The notes beneath the pieces are model-generated. The model searched no databases. It was not told the DNA's origin and worked only from the letters and a program-made list of their open reading frames with translations. A DNA stretch of 64,000 nt from Bacteroidota bacterium (GTDB lineage: Bacteria; Bacteroidota; Bacteroidia; Chitinophagales; Chitinophagaceae), in the NCBI GenBank assembly GCA_016711825.1, contig JADJSG010000011.1, forward strand, positions 62,001-126,000, given 5' to 3'. The position numbers were made by a program, and so were the translations under genes. Shown one piece after another: positions 8,974 through 19,400 of this stretch (position 1 is the stretch's first letter; every line of letters starts with the position of its first letter).

Positions 8974-9512
8974 TCACTGATTATTGCTTTTTAAATACCC
9001 TAAAATCAGCACCTAAAGCTAACTTTTAAGGATTATAGCATTTAGTTTTATTTAACGATAAACGCATATTTTGCATCCTAAATCTATTACAAGCTATAAT
9101 AGCTGATATCACAGCATTTGAGTGATATGTAAACCTCAATATTGTTATACCAAATACAGGATTTAAATAATATGACTGATACCGGTATACTGCCTACACA
9201 AACTGAATTTTAACAATAGCCTGTCAATAATCAATATTCTGTTATTGGTATAAAAATTTTCTCAAACACTCGTCTTTATTGCATTTGATACACTCACAAC
9301 AAATTCAACAGCAAAATACACATTTTACACTATTATATGTAACTGCTATAGAATTATGCTCTAGTACACATTGGAATTAAGCCCTTTTTTGCAAAAAAAT
9401 TGAATTCCCAAATACTTTTTTTGTGGTCTCCCAACTTTAAATTTAATTTATTCGTCTAAAAAAATACATGTTACAACATTATTTTTTTATATTTATGCTC
9501 TAAACGATTATT
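8974..9512. other. Intergenic region without a visible gene
   Basis: About 540 bp with stop codons in all frames. There is an isolated inverted repeat ATATCAC-N9-GTGATAT at 9106-9128, not followed by a T run, so not a clear terminator. No tRNA or other RNA gene is recognised. Confidence 0.5.
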
Positions 9513-10286
9513 ATGAAATCAAAAAAATTACTTTTTTCCACCCTTTTATCATTAGGTTGTCTTACAACTTACATCATTTTAACTTCTTCTGCCACTGCTC
9601 AGCAAGGGGTGATGGGCGCCAGTCAAGTTGGTTGCGGCTCTTGTCATGGCTCAGCAAATGCAGCTACTACGATTACTATTACAGGCATGCCTGGTACTGG
9701 ATTTGTAGCTGGCACTACTTACCCACTAACTTTAAAAGTAACCAATGCGAGTAAATTGGCAGCAGGTTTTGACATGTCAGTATCCTTAGGCACCATTTCA
9801 AACCCACCAGCGAATACGATGCTTATGGGTGGTAGCGAATTACATCATACTTCACCCTTAATGATGGCTTCTGGTGATGCTATCTGGAATTTCAGCTGGA
9901 CTGCTCCTGCATCAGGAAACAGTGTATCTTTTTTTGTTGCAGGCAATGCTGTAAATAATAATAACGGCGATAGTGGTGATCAATGGAATAAAGTTACAAT
10001 CAATTTTAACAAAGCTATACCTGCAGGTACACAAGACCTGACTGAAACAACAGCACAATTATATCCAAATCCCGTGAACAATTCAATGACTGTTATGACT
10101 TCAGATGAAGAGGCGCAAGCTTCTTTTCAAGTGATTTCTATCAATGGTAGTATACAACCAATTGCAGCGAATCAAATCAGCCAACAAGAATATCGCTTAA
10201 ATACCTCCTCTTTAACACCTGGTATTTATATACTTTCCTATTCCATTAAAGGAAAAATAAAGCATTTATCATTTACTAAAAATTAA
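9513..10286 (+). CDS. Choice-of-anchor-V surface protein with CxxCH motif and T9SS type A sorting domain
   Basis: 257 aa. A signal peptide covers residues 1-29 (MKSKKLLF start, Ala-Thr-Ala-Gln end). The mature protein opens with GCGSCHG, a CxxCH motif at Cys41/Cys44/His45, followed by a Reeler-like beta-sandwich (choice-of-anchor V) with ASKLAAGFDMSVSLGTIS and ELHHTSPLM. The last 75 residues (QLYPNPVNNSMTVM, then LTPGIYILSYSIKGK) form a T9SS type A sorting domain, so the protein is probably exported to the cell surface. CxxCH could hold a c-type heme, but in this family the motif is usual without proof of heme. The next gene is a paralogue. Confidence 0.85.
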   Translation: MKSKKLLFSTLLSLGCLTTYIILTSSATAQQGVMGASQVGCGSCHGSANAATTITITGMPGTGFVAGTTYPLTLKVTNASKLAAGFDMSVSLGTISNPPANTMLMGGSELHHTSPLMMASGDAIWNFSWTAPASGNSVSFFVAGNAVNNNNGDSGDQWNKVTINFNKAIPAGTQDLTETTAQLYPNPVNNSMTVMTSDEEAQASFQVISINGSIQPIAANQISQQEYRLNTSSLTPGIYILSYSIKGKIKHLSFTKN

Positions 10287-10358
10287 TGAATCCTCTTGCT
10301 TTAAGATAAAATATATTGCAAATTCATAATCCTTCCATTTACCAATAACACAAATTAT

Positions 10359-11423
10359 ATGAAATCTAAAAAATTACAATTTATCTACCTTTTAGGGTTC
10401 TGCACCTTAGCCTATTTTATTTTTTCTTCCAGTAGTGGTGGCGTCACCGGTAAAGCCACATCAGGATGTGGTGGCAATGGTTGTCATACTGCTGGCAACA
10501 CCACCATCAATTTGAGTGGAATACCCGCCACTTACGTATATGGCACTACCTATACATGCACCTTAGCGGTTACAAATATTGCAAAAGTTGCCGCAGGTTT
10601 TGATTTAACAGTAAATCTTGGTACTATACAAACTATCACCGGACAAGGCACTACTTTGTTTGGCACCACAGAACTACATCACAGCGCACCAAAACTAGAC
10701 AGCATTCCAGGTACTGCTTTTTGGTTGTTTAAATGGACGGCACCTGCTTCGGGAGGACAGCTGATTGTTAATGTAGCAGGGAATGCCGTAGATAATACAG
10801 GCACTTCATCGAATGATTTTTTTGGCACCAATCAATTTACCTTTGCAGCTCCTGCAGTGGCTACCTCTCCTACAGTAACAAATGTAAGCATTAACGGTAT
10901 TACATCTACGGGTGCAACAGTCAATGCTTCTGTAAATGCAAATGGTAGCAACACCACCGCAGTCATTGAATATGGTTTAACAGCTGCATATGGTAGTTCA
11001 ACGGCCATGACCCCTTCACCGATTACTGGAATTACCCCTACAGCTGCTACAGGCAATATAACAGGATTAACACCAAATACCCTTTACCATTACAGAGTAA
11101 AAGCGACCAATGCAGGAGGCATCACATCAAGTACAGATGCTACCTTTACAACATTGAATGCTGCATCAGTAAACAGTATTGAGCAATCAAACATAGAGAT
11201 ATACCCGAATCCAGTTATTGATTATTTAATGTATAATAACAAAGCGAACCCTAATAATGTTCAATTTACAATTATTGCAGTCAATGGCACTTCGCAACTT
11301 GTACAAATTGAAAAAATATCTAATGGAAATTATAAAATTCAAACCAATACACTTGCAACAGGAAATTATGTATTGTTGATGGAACTTGATGGCAAAAAAT
11401 ATTATCACCATTTTTCTAAATAG
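10359..11423 (+). CDS. Choice-of-anchor-V protein with fibronectin type III domain and T9SS sorting domain
   Basis: 354 aa, paralogue of the preceding gene (both start MKSKKL and share KVAAGFDLTVNLGTIQ / ELHHSAPK). The heme-like motif is altered to C37-x4-C42-His43, so it is not a canonical CxxCH. Residues about 168-265 form a fibronectin type III domain (PTVTNVSINGITSTGATV, then GLTPNTLYHYRVKATNAGG). The C terminus (EIYPNPVIDYLMY ... LATGNYVLLMELDGKKYYHHFSK) is a T9SS type A sorting domain. The gap to the previous gene is 72 nt and a terminator follows, so the two genes probably form one operon. Confidence 0.85.
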   Translation: MKSKKLQFIYLLGFCTLAYFIFSSSSGGVTGKATSGCGGNGCHTAGNTTINLSGIPATYVYGTTYTCTLAVTNIAKVAAGFDLTVNLGTIQTITGQGTTLFGTTELHHSAPKLDSIPGTAFWLFKWTAPASGGQLIVNVAGNAVDNTGTSSNDFFGTNQFTFAAPAVATSPTVTNVSINGITSTGATVNASVNANGSNTTAVIEYGLTAAYGSSTAMTPSPITGITPTAATGNITGLTPNTLYHYRVKATNAGGITSSTDATFTTLNAASVNSIEQSNIEIYPNPVIDYLMYNNKANPNNVQFTIIAVNGTSQLVQIEKISNGNYKIQTNTLATGNYVLLMELDGKKYYHHFSK

Positions 11424-11445
11424 TTCTATTCAAATTTATTTATAT

Positions 11446-11478
11446 AAAAGCTATCTTCTATAGGAGATAGCTTTTTTT
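11446..11478 (+). terminator. Rho-independent terminator after the anchor-V pair
   Basis: Stem AAGCTATCT/AGATAGCTT with an 8-nt loop followed by seven T. It closes the preceding two-gene unit. Confidence 0.88.
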
Positions 11479-11527
11479 CATTTCTAATGTTTTGATTGAT
11501 TGTATATTTGTATAAAATACGATTTGT

Positions 11528-12163
11528 ATGAAAAAAAATATTTTATCCCTCCTTTTCATTTTTGTATTTACTTACAACCATGCAGCACCCTATGAAAGGG
11601 GCTTAAGTCTATCTAATAAAAATCAACCCAAAAAAAACACGGGGTTTGATAAATCACGTTTGTTACTTGGACCAGGTATTGGGGCTGGCGCTGCTTATAG
11701 GGCCTTTTCCATTAATTTATCTCCAACCATAGGTTACGCTTTTCATGAAAATTTCAATGCGGGTGTCACTTTAGGATTTAATTATTTTCAGCAAGCAGAG
11801 GATTATACCAATCCTGTAACTAATGCTTTAGAAACATATAAATATAAATATCCTGGGTACTCGTTTAGTGTCTATGGCCGATATTTATTGAAAAATTTCT
11901 TATTGTTTAATTTCGAACCTGAGCTCAACAATGTAAAGTTTGTAAAAGGATACTCTATCGATTGGACCACTGGCAAACCTATCGAAAATAAACAAAGGAT
12001 TACAATCCCATCTGTATTGGTTGGTATTGGCTATATGCAACGTTTTGGACAATATAGTTATTCATTTATTAGTTTGAATTATGATTTGATTCAAAACCCC
12101 AATTCAAGATATTTTCAAACACTGGATTATCGTTTCGGAGTTATGATACAACTTTTTAATTAA
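11528..12163 (+). CDS. Small outer-membrane beta-barrel-like protein
   Basis: 211 aa with a signal peptide (KKNILSLLFIFVFTYNHAAPYERG). The body shows alternating hydrophobic/polar strands and ends YRFGVMIQLFN, an aromatic-rich terminal strand as in outer-membrane barrels. GAAYRAFSINLSPTIGYAFHENFNAGVTLGFNYF resembles Bacteroidota OMP_b-brl proteins. A paralogue follows after 35 nt. Exact function is unknown; an outer-membrane location is inferred. Confidence 0.7.
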   Translation: MKKNILSLLFIFVFTYNHAAPYERGLSLSNKNQPKKNTGFDKSRLLLGPGIGAGAAYRAFSINLSPTIGYAFHENFNAGVTLGFNYFQQAEDYTNPVTNALETYKYKYPGYSFSVYGRYLLKNFLLFNFEPELNNVKFVKGYSIDWTTGKPIENKQRITIPSVLVGIGYMQRFGQYSYSFISLNYDLIQNPNSRYFQTLDYRFGVMIQLFN

Positions 12164-12198
12164 TAACAAGTTACCCCGTTATTATCCAAGTTTTTCCA

Positions 12199-12828
12199 TT
12201 GAAAAAAATATCTCTTTTACTGATTTCGTTTATATTTAGTCTGAAGATGCTGGCAGGTCCGTTTCAGTCAGGATTATCGCAAAACATGCTAATCAAAAAG
12301 AAAAAAGATAACAGAGAATTCCGCTTTTTAATTGGCATCGACGCAGGGTTAAGTTTTGCCTATACTCCCCTTTCTTTTACTTCGAATGTGTACGGTAAAA
12401 TTGCTTTTCTTTATAAGAACAAAACCTCAATTGGTGTCACCTTTGGCATCAGTCATTTGAAAGATACCTTTATCGAACGAAGCAAAGCGCCAATCAATTA
12501 TAAGACAACTTATTCCTATGACAACCTGGTGTGGTCAGCTGGTTTGTTTTACCGGATGACTATATTAAAACACCTGCTTTTCAATGCTGAACCGCGGCTA
12601 TTTTACTCCCGAAAAGTACATGCTGTAAAATCACAAACATATAATAATACAACATTCGACGACGAAAGAGCGGTTGTGCCTGGTTTGCTATTTGGTGCAG
12701 GCTATTCTGACAACACCTTTTTAAACATTATAACCAACTTTTATATTAATTATGATTTTCTACAAAACCGGTATAGTCCTTATTACAAAAGAGTTGATTT
12801 CAGGTTTGGTTTTATGTTGCCGCTCTAA
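12199..12828 (+). CDS. Paralogous small outer-membrane beta-barrel-like protein (TTG start)
   Basis: 209 aa with the same layout as the preceding gene: signal peptide, KTSIGVTFGISHL matching FNAGVTLGFNYF, KHLLFNAEPRLFYSRK matching NFLLFNFEPELNNVK, VPGLLFGAGY matching PSVLVGIGY, and a terminal FRFGFMLPL strand. The start codon is TTG; no ATG gives an intact signal peptide. The pair looks like an old tandem duplication, clearly diverged. Function unknown. Confidence 0.7.
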   Translation: MKKISLLLISFIFSLKMLAGPFQSGLSQNMLIKKKKDNREFRFLIGIDAGLSFAYTPLSFTSNVYGKIAFLYKNKTSIGVTFGISHLKDTFIERSKAPINYKTTYSYDNLVWSAGLFYRMTILKHLLFNAEPRLFYSRKVHAVKSQTYNNTTFDDERAVVPGLLFGAGYSDNTFLNIITNFYINYDFLQNRYSPYYKRVDFRFGFMLPL

Positions 12829-12917
12829 TCCGATGATACATTTATTAAACTCCCTGACTTTGCTGACTATGCAAAATCAATATCTATATCGCCTTACTAA
12901 TTTTTGTAATTAGTAAC

Positions 12918-12925
12918 TATATTTG
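12918..12925 (+). promoter_or_regulatory. TAnnTTTG -7 box before the ABC-2 permease gene
   Basis: TATATTTG ends 6 nt before the ATG at 12932. The predicted start of transcription falls at or next to the start codon. No ideal -33 TTTG is present. Confidence 0.45.
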
Positions 12926-12931
12926 TGCCTC

Positions 12932-14035
12932 ATGCCAAATCAATATAGTCAATTCACTGCCCTAAAAGCCTTAACCAAAGGAAGTCTACAAAGTTTATTA
13001 AAAAGCCCTTCTGCTATATTTTTTAGTATTGCTTTCCCCCTCATTTTTATTTCTGCCTTTGGGCTTATGAGCAATGGTGGATACAAAGCTGATATTGCCT
13101 TTGAAAAAGACAGTGATACCCTCAACTATATTTACAAAACACTGAGCAATATGCCTGTTGTAAACGTACTTCATTTTGAGAATCAGGAAAAACAAGCAGA
13201 AGAATTTAAAAAAGGGAAAATTGCTGCTATTTTATCAATAAAACTTTTGAGCGAAACACAAGCACCTTATTACAGTATCGATTTCAAAACGAGTAATGCT
13301 TCAGGGAATGATAAAAATGTTGCTCGTCAACTTCTTAACAGTGTGCTTGATACATTAAATAAAGTACAATTCCCCGACAACAAACAAATAGCAATAGTCA
13401 ATACTCCCCCTTCACTAGAAGGAAGAGAATACAAATACCTTGATTTCTTTCTGCCGGGTATGCTTGGTTTTTCCATGCTCAGTGCGGGTATCTTTGGAAC
13501 CGCTTTTGTATTTTTTACCCTTCGTCAAACATTGGTATTAAAACGATTTTTTGCGACCCCTGTAAAACGAATTCAGATTATATTGTCTGAAGGTATTGCA
13601 CGACTTTTATTACAACTCATGTCCTCTTCAATCATTATTTTGGTTGGTCACTTTGCTTTTGGATTTACTTTAGTACATGGTATCATTACTTTTTTTCAAA
13701 TGCTGGTTTTGTGTTGTATAGGTCTTGTTTTGTTTTTAGGGATGGGATTCGTTATCAGCAGTTTAGCTAAAAACGAAGCCATGATACCCCCTTTAGCCAA
13801 TATGATTACCATGCCACAACTTCTTTTATCCGGTGTATTTTTAGGGGTGAGTAATTTCCCTTCGTGGTTGCAACCTTTCTGCAAAATACTTCCGCTTACC
13901 CAACTGAATGATGCTATGCGCGCTGTGGCTTTTGAAGGAAAGTCAATAATGGATTGCTGGCAACAAATAGGCATCATGGGTATTTGGGGTATTGTTGTTT
14001 ATATCATATCAGTAAAAGTTTTCAAATGGGAATAA
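12932..14035 (+). CDS. ABC-2 type transporter permease
   Basis: A 367-aa integral membrane protein with one N-terminal membrane helix (SPSAIFFSIAFPLIFISAFG), a long periplasmic loop of about 130 residues, and five further helices, the layout of ABC-2 permeases of the YhfJ/drug-export type. LKRFFATPVKRIQIILSEG is the conserved cytoplasmic coupling segment and PQLLLSGVFLGVSNFPSWLQPFCKILPLTQLNDAMRA is the family's C-terminal signature. A longer frame with TTG at 12923 exists, but that TTG lies in the TATATTTG box, so the ATG is preferred. No ATP-binding subunit is adjacent, so its partner must be encoded elsewhere. Substrate unknown. Confidence 0.88.
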   Translation: MPNQYSQFTALKALTKGSLQSLLKSPSAIFFSIAFPLIFISAFGLMSNGGYKADIAFEKDSDTLNYIYKTLSNMPVVNVLHFENQEKQAEEFKKGKIAAILSIKLLSETQAPYYSIDFKTSNASGNDKNVARQLLNSVLDTLNKVQFPDNKQIAIVNTPPSLEGREYKYLDFFLPGMLGFSMLSAGIFGTAFVFFTLRQTLVLKRFFATPVKRIQIILSEGIARLLLQLMSSSIIILVGHFAFGFTLVHGIITFFQMLVLCCIGLVLFLGMGFVISSLAKNEAMIPPLANMITMPQLLLSGVFLGVSNFPSWLQPFCKILPLTQLNDAMRAVAFEGKSIMDCWQQIGIMGIWGIVVYIISVKVFKWE

Positions 14036-14278
14036 ATCGTTTTGTTCTTATTTATGTTTAAAGTATATATATCATAAGAGGACGCTATAATTCATCATAG
14101 CATTTCGCATGCTCTCATGATACTTCTATTACTATAACAATACAATGGCAGTTCATATGTGTTGATTTTTAGTAAATAAATAAACTATAATTTAAATCAA
14201 ACTTCATCTTTTTTCAAATAAATTACTTTTTTTTCTATCTTGTAAAAAAATTATAACCTAAAACATATTAAACTGGAG

Positions 14279-15994
14279 ATGCAGAAAAGATGGACCTTAA
14301 AAAAAACAGATGAACAAATAAGCAACAGACTGTACGAACAACTCAAAATACATCCCGTATTATGCAGACTATTAGCACAAAGAGGGATTGAAAATTATGA
14401 CGATGCAAAAAAATTCTTTAGAACCCATGAAGACCAACTATTAGATCCTTTTCTGATGAAAGGCATGCAACGTGCCATTGATCGTATATTACAAGCGATT
14501 GCTCATGAAGAAAAAATACTCATTTATGGCGACTATGATGTAGATGGCACAACTTCTGTAGCAGTCGTTTACACCTTTTTTAAGAACATTTACCCCAATA
14601 TTGAATTTTATATCCCACACCGCTTTACCGAAGGGTATGGAGTGTCAAAACAAGGCATTGATTATGCTATTGCAAACTCTTTTAAATTACTTATTACATT
14701 AGATTGTGGTATAAAATCGGCCCAGTTATTGACTTATGCAAATCAACATGGTATTGATACGATCGTTTGTGATCATCATTTACCTGGAGATGATTTACCT
14801 GATGTGGTTGCCATTTTAAACCCTAAACAAGCCGATTGCCCCTACCCTTACAAAGAATTATGTGGTTGTGGCATCGGGTATAAATTAATTACGGCCTTTG
14901 CAAGTCAAAATAATATTGATGTTGAAGAAGTCAATAAAAATTTAGATTTAGTAGCGACTGCAATTGCTGCAGATATCGTACCCATCACAGGTGAAAATCG
15001 AACATTGGCTGTGCTGGGTTTAAATAAAGTAAATACCAAACCCTCCATACCTATTCAGGCCCTTAAAATGATTAGTGAAATGGATAAAGCATTTACCATC
15101 ACCGATTTGGTTTTTATTATTGCACCTCGTGTAAATGCTGCTGGTCGTATGGATGATGCACGCAAGGCAGTAGACTTGTTTATTGAAACTGATTTAAAAA
15201 AAGCGATGTTGCTTGCCGAGGTATTACAAGTTGACAATAACGACCGTAGAGATGTAGATAAACAAACTACCTTGGAGGCATTAGATCTATTGCATAATAA
15301 TGAATATTATTTAACACAAAAATCGACCGTTGTATATCAACCTCATTGGCATAAAGGTGTGGTAGGAATTGTAGCATCCCGATTGATTGAACACCATTAC
15401 CGACCTACTATTGTATTAACCCAGAGCAATGGTAAACTTACAGGCTCTGCACGATCGATCAAAGGGTTTAACCTTTTTGAAGGCTTAAATGAATGTGCTG
15501 ATTATCTGGAAAATTATGGAGGTCATTATTTTGCTGCAGGTTTAACACTAGATGAAACGATGCTGGTGGGCTTTACCAAAAAATTTGATGAGGTGGTACG
15601 CAGTAAAGTACCTATTGAATTGTTTGAACCAGCTATAGAAATTGATGCAACAATTCATTTTGCAGACATCAACCCTGGTTTTTTAAATATTTTAAATCAG
15701 TTTGCCCCTCATGGTCCAGAAAATATGAAACCGATATTTATGACCAGAAATGTATATGACTATAAAGGGTATAGCCATGTTGTCAAAGAAAAACATCTTC
15801 GATTTGTATTGTGTCAACAAAATGGCAAAACCTTCAATGGCATCGGATTTAATTTAGCCGATAAAGAAAACATTTTAAAATCAAATGAACCATTTGACGT
15901 TTTGTATCATATTGAAGAAAATCATTGGAACGGCAATACAACAATTCAACTTAAAATCATTGACATACGATTGAGTGTTGCAGAAGATAAATGA
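14279..15994 (+). CDS. recJ: Single-stranded-DNA-specific exonuclease RecJ
   Basis: 5'-3' single-strand DNA exonuclease used in recombination and repair. 571 aa, the usual size. The DHH phosphoesterase motifs are present: YGDYDVDGTTSVAV (motif I), LITLDCGIKSAQ (motif II) and IVCDHHLPGDDLPD (motif III, the DHH). The DHHA1 domain carries GSARSIKGFNLFEGLNECADYLENYGGHYFAAGL, and a C-terminal OB-fold-like region ends the protein. The start is an ATG preceded by CTGGAG. No operon partner is evident. Confidence 0.97.
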   Translation: MQKRWTLKKTDEQISNRLYEQLKIHPVLCRLLAQRGIENYDDAKKFFRTHEDQLLDPFLMKGMQRAIDRILQAIAHEEKILIYGDYDVDGTTSVAVVYTFFKNIYPNIEFYIPHRFTEGYGVSKQGIDYAIANSFKLLITLDCGIKSAQLLTYANQHGIDTIVCDHHLPGDDLPDVVAILNPKQADCPYPYKELCGCGIGYKLITAFASQNNIDVEEVNKNLDLVATAIAADIVPITGENRTLAVLGLNKVNTKPSIPIQALKMISEMDKAFTITDLVFIIAPRVNAAGRMDDARKAVDLFIETDLKKAMLLAEVLQVDNNDRRDVDKQTTLEALDLLHNNEYYLTQKSTVVYQPHWHKGVVGIVASRLIEHHYRPTIVLTQSNGKLTGSARSIKGFNLFEGLNECADYLENYGGHYFAAGLTLDETMLVGFTKKFDEVVRSKVPIELFEPAIEIDATIHFADINPGFLNILNQFAPHGPENMKPIFMTRNVYDYKGYSHVVKEKHLRFVLCQQNGKTFNGIGFNLADKENILKSNEPFDVLYHIEENHWNGNTTIQLKIIDIRLSVAEDK

Positions 15995-16314
15995 AGAACA
16001 TCCAAATGATACATTACAAATAGTACATTTACCACAAGCTGAAATTCAGGATGTGTTGGCATGATGACAATCTTATTAAAACGACTTAATGCATGAAGTT
16101 GTTATCAATGGAGAATTTTCAACCCATGTTTACCCATTTTTTTTAAAAACATAAAGTCTTATGGTTTTAGTAAAGGCATTAAAAAAGTATAAAAATGGAC
16201 CAATCAATCCCCTTTAAAGTGAATATTTTAACAGAAATGCCTCCTAATTCTTATCATTTCCAGTAAATCGAACACATATTAAGTATTTGTTTAATATATA
16301 AAATTGGAATAATT
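15995..16314. other. Intergenic spacer upstream of rpoB
   Basis: No coding frame of note and no RNA gene recognised. In particular there is no rplL/rplJ/rplA/rplK upstream of rpoB. No clear recJ terminator is seen. Confidence 0.5.
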
Positions 16315-16346
16315 TTTGCTTATATCGAAAATCTGTTTTACTTTCG
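16315..16346 (+). promoter_or_regulatory. rpoB promoter and long leader
   Basis: TTTG at 16315-16318, a 20-nt spacer and TACTTTCG at 16339-16346 match the Bacteroidota promoter pattern with one change. The start codon is 128 nt further on, leaving a leader of about 120 nt. The sequence right after the box, GCACTCCCAAA, recurs after the promoter of tRNA-Leu at 48884 and partly after that of yebC at 61367. No convincing stable fold is seen by eye in the leader. Confidence 0.65.
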
Positions 16347-16474
16347 CACTCCCAAATTGGCAACGCACGTGCAAATTTTCTTATTTTAACTACATACAAA
16401 GTTTTATAACTAAAAGGGTTTTACCACTTTGGGACAATATTGTTTTTTCATAAACGAACGCGTTAAATATTATT

Positions 16475-19400
16475 ATGGCTGCAACAAAAAATGCTAAAAC
16501 TACCGAAAGAATAAGCTTCGGGAAGATCAAACAAGCTTCTGAAACACCTGATTTACTGGACATTCAGCTAGCTTCATTTTCCGACTTTTTACAATTGGAA
16601 ACCACACCTGACAAGCGAAACAATGAAGGCCTTTTCAGGGTATTTAAAGAAAATTTTCCGATTACAGATACACGGAATATTTTCGTCTTGGAATTTTTAG
16701 ATTATTTTGTTGACCCACCCCGTTACTCTATCGACGAATGTATAGATAGAGGATTAACTTATTCAGTACCCTTAAAAGCTAAATTAAGACTTAGCTGTAA
16801 TGATGAAGAACATATTGACTTCGAAACCATTGTACAAGATGTGTTTTTAGGCAATATCCCTTATATGACACCAAGAGGCACCTTTGTAATCAATGGTTCT
16901 GAACGTGTAATCGTTTCACAACTTCATCGTTCACCAGGCGTATTCTTCGGTCAATCTACCCACCCTAATGGAACCAAAATATATTCTGCCCGTGTGATTC
17001 CTTTTAAAGGAGCCTGGATGGAATTTGCGACAGATATCAACAACGTGATGTACTCATACATCGATCGTAAGAAAAAATTCCCTGTTACCATGCTGTTACG
17101 TGCCATTGGATACGAAACAGATAAAGACATTCTGGAATTATTTGGCATGGCTGATGAAGTAAAAGCAGACAAGAAAACATTGATTGACCATGTAGGTAAA
17201 TTACTGGCTGCCCGTGTATTAAGAAGCTGGACTGAAGATTTCGTAGATGAAGATACCGGTGAAGTTGTTTCTATCGAACGTAATGAAGTTATTCTTGACA
17301 GAGACTCCATCCTTACCGAAGATAGCATCGATATGATACTTGAATTAGGCATTAAATCGGTTTTCTTACAAAAAGAAGATGCAGGTGGCGACTATTCAAT
17401 TATCTATAATACCCTTAATAAAGATACTTCTAATTCAGAATTAGAAGCTGTTCAACATATTTATCGTCAGTTGAGAAGCACCGATGCTCCCGATGATGAA
17501 ACAGCACGTGGCATTATCGATAAATTATTTTTCTCTGATAAGAGATATGATTTAGGTGAAGTGGGACGATACAAAATTAACCGCAAACTAGGGTTTCCTT
17601 TAACCTTATCGAAAAAAGTATTAACCAAAGATGACATTATTGCCATCATTAAGTACTTAGTACAACTGACCAATGCTAAAGCAGAAATCGATGACATCGA
17701 TCATTTAAGTAATCGTCGTGTAAGAACGGTGGGTGAACAATTATATGCACAGTTTGGTGTAGGTCTTGCTCGTATGGCGCGTACCATTCGTGAACGTATG
17801 AATGTACGTGACAATGAAGTATTCACTCCTATCGACCTGATCAATGCAAGAACTTTGTCATCAGTGATTAATTCATTTTTTGGAACTTCACAATTATCAC
17901 AGTTTCTTGATCAAACCAATCCATTGTCTGAAATCACACATAAACGTCGTATTTCAGCACTCGGGCCCGGCGGTTTAAGTCGTGAAAGAGCTGGTTTTGA
18001 GGTACGTGACGTACACTATTCACACTATGGTCGTCTTTGCACTATTGAAACCCCTGAGGGACCTAACATTGGCTTGATATCTACCTTATGTGTACATGCC
18101 AAAATCAATGACATGGGCTTTATCGAAACCCCGTACAGAAAAGTAAAAGACGGAAAAGTAGATGCTAAACAAGTGTATTTAAGTGCTGAAGAAGAAGATG
18201 ATGCAAAAATTGCGCAAGCAGATGTACCATTAGATGAAAAGGGTCATTTTACAGAAGAAAAAATTCGTTCACGTCAAACTGGCGATTTCCCTATACTAGA
18301 CAAAGCAGAAGTAGAATACATGGATGTGGCACCTAACCAAATTGTAGGTTTAAGTGCGTCATTAATTCCTTTCTTAGAACATGATGATGCTAACCGTGCC
18401 TTGATGGGTTCAAACATGCAACGTCAAGGTGTTCCATTGTTACGTCCTGAAGTGCCTATAGTAGGTACTGGTCTTGAAGCAAAAGCTGCCCGTGACGCAC
18501 GTATACAAATAACAGCAACTGGCGAAGGCGTTGTAGAATATGTAGATGCCAACGAAATACATGTACGTTATAAGCGTTCTGAAACCCAACGTCTGATTTC
18601 TTTCGATGATGACTTAGTGGTTTACAAACTAACCAAATACTCTAAAACCAACCAAAGCACTTGTATAAACCTAAAACCTCATGTGGTAAAAGGACAAGCT
18701 GTGAAATTGGGCGATTTCTTAACCGATGGCTATGCCACCAAAGATGGTGAATTAGCATTGGGACGAAACCTTCGTGTAGCCTTCATGCCTTGGAAAGGGT
18801 ATAATTTTGAAGATGCGATTGTAATCAATGAAAAAGTTGTACGTGAAGACTGGTTTACCTCAATCCATATCGATGAGTATGAACTTGAAGTGCGTGATAC
18901 AAAACTTGGGGAAGAAGAACTTACACCCGATATACCAAATGTAAGTGAAGAAGCTACCAAAGATTTAGATGACAACGGTATTATTCGTCTGGGCGCTCAT
19001 GTAAAAGAAGGTGATATCTTAATTGGTAAAATCACTCCTAAAGGGGAAACAGATCCTACACCGGAAGAAAAATTATTGCGTGCTATCTTTGGTGACAAAG
19101 CAGGCGATGCAAAAGATGCCTCTTTAAAAATGCCTCCTTCTATTGAAGGCGTAGTCATTAGCAAAAAACTATTTGCCAGAGCTAAAAAAGATAAGAATTC
19201 AAAAATTCGTGAAAAAGCAGCTGTAGAAAAAATTGAGAAAGTACATCAAGAAAACCTTGAGGTAATCAATGAAAATCTATATGCTAAACTTGAAAAATTA
19301 CTTGAAGGTCAAACTTCTGCTGGTGTAACCAACCATTATGGTGAAATTGTTATCGGCAAAAGCGCAAAATTCTCTGCAAAGGCTATTAAATCTATTGATT

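Noticed and set aside
9106..9128. Inverted repeat ATATCAC/GTGATAT as a terminator of the acyl-CoA dehydrogenase
   Set aside because: No T run follows and it is 130 nt from the stop codon; AT-rich stem is weak.
9623..9647. CxxCH in the first anchor-V protein as proof of a cytochrome
   Set aside because: The fold around it is a Reeler-like beta-sandwich, not a cytochrome, and the paralogue lacks the exact motif; kept only as an open question.
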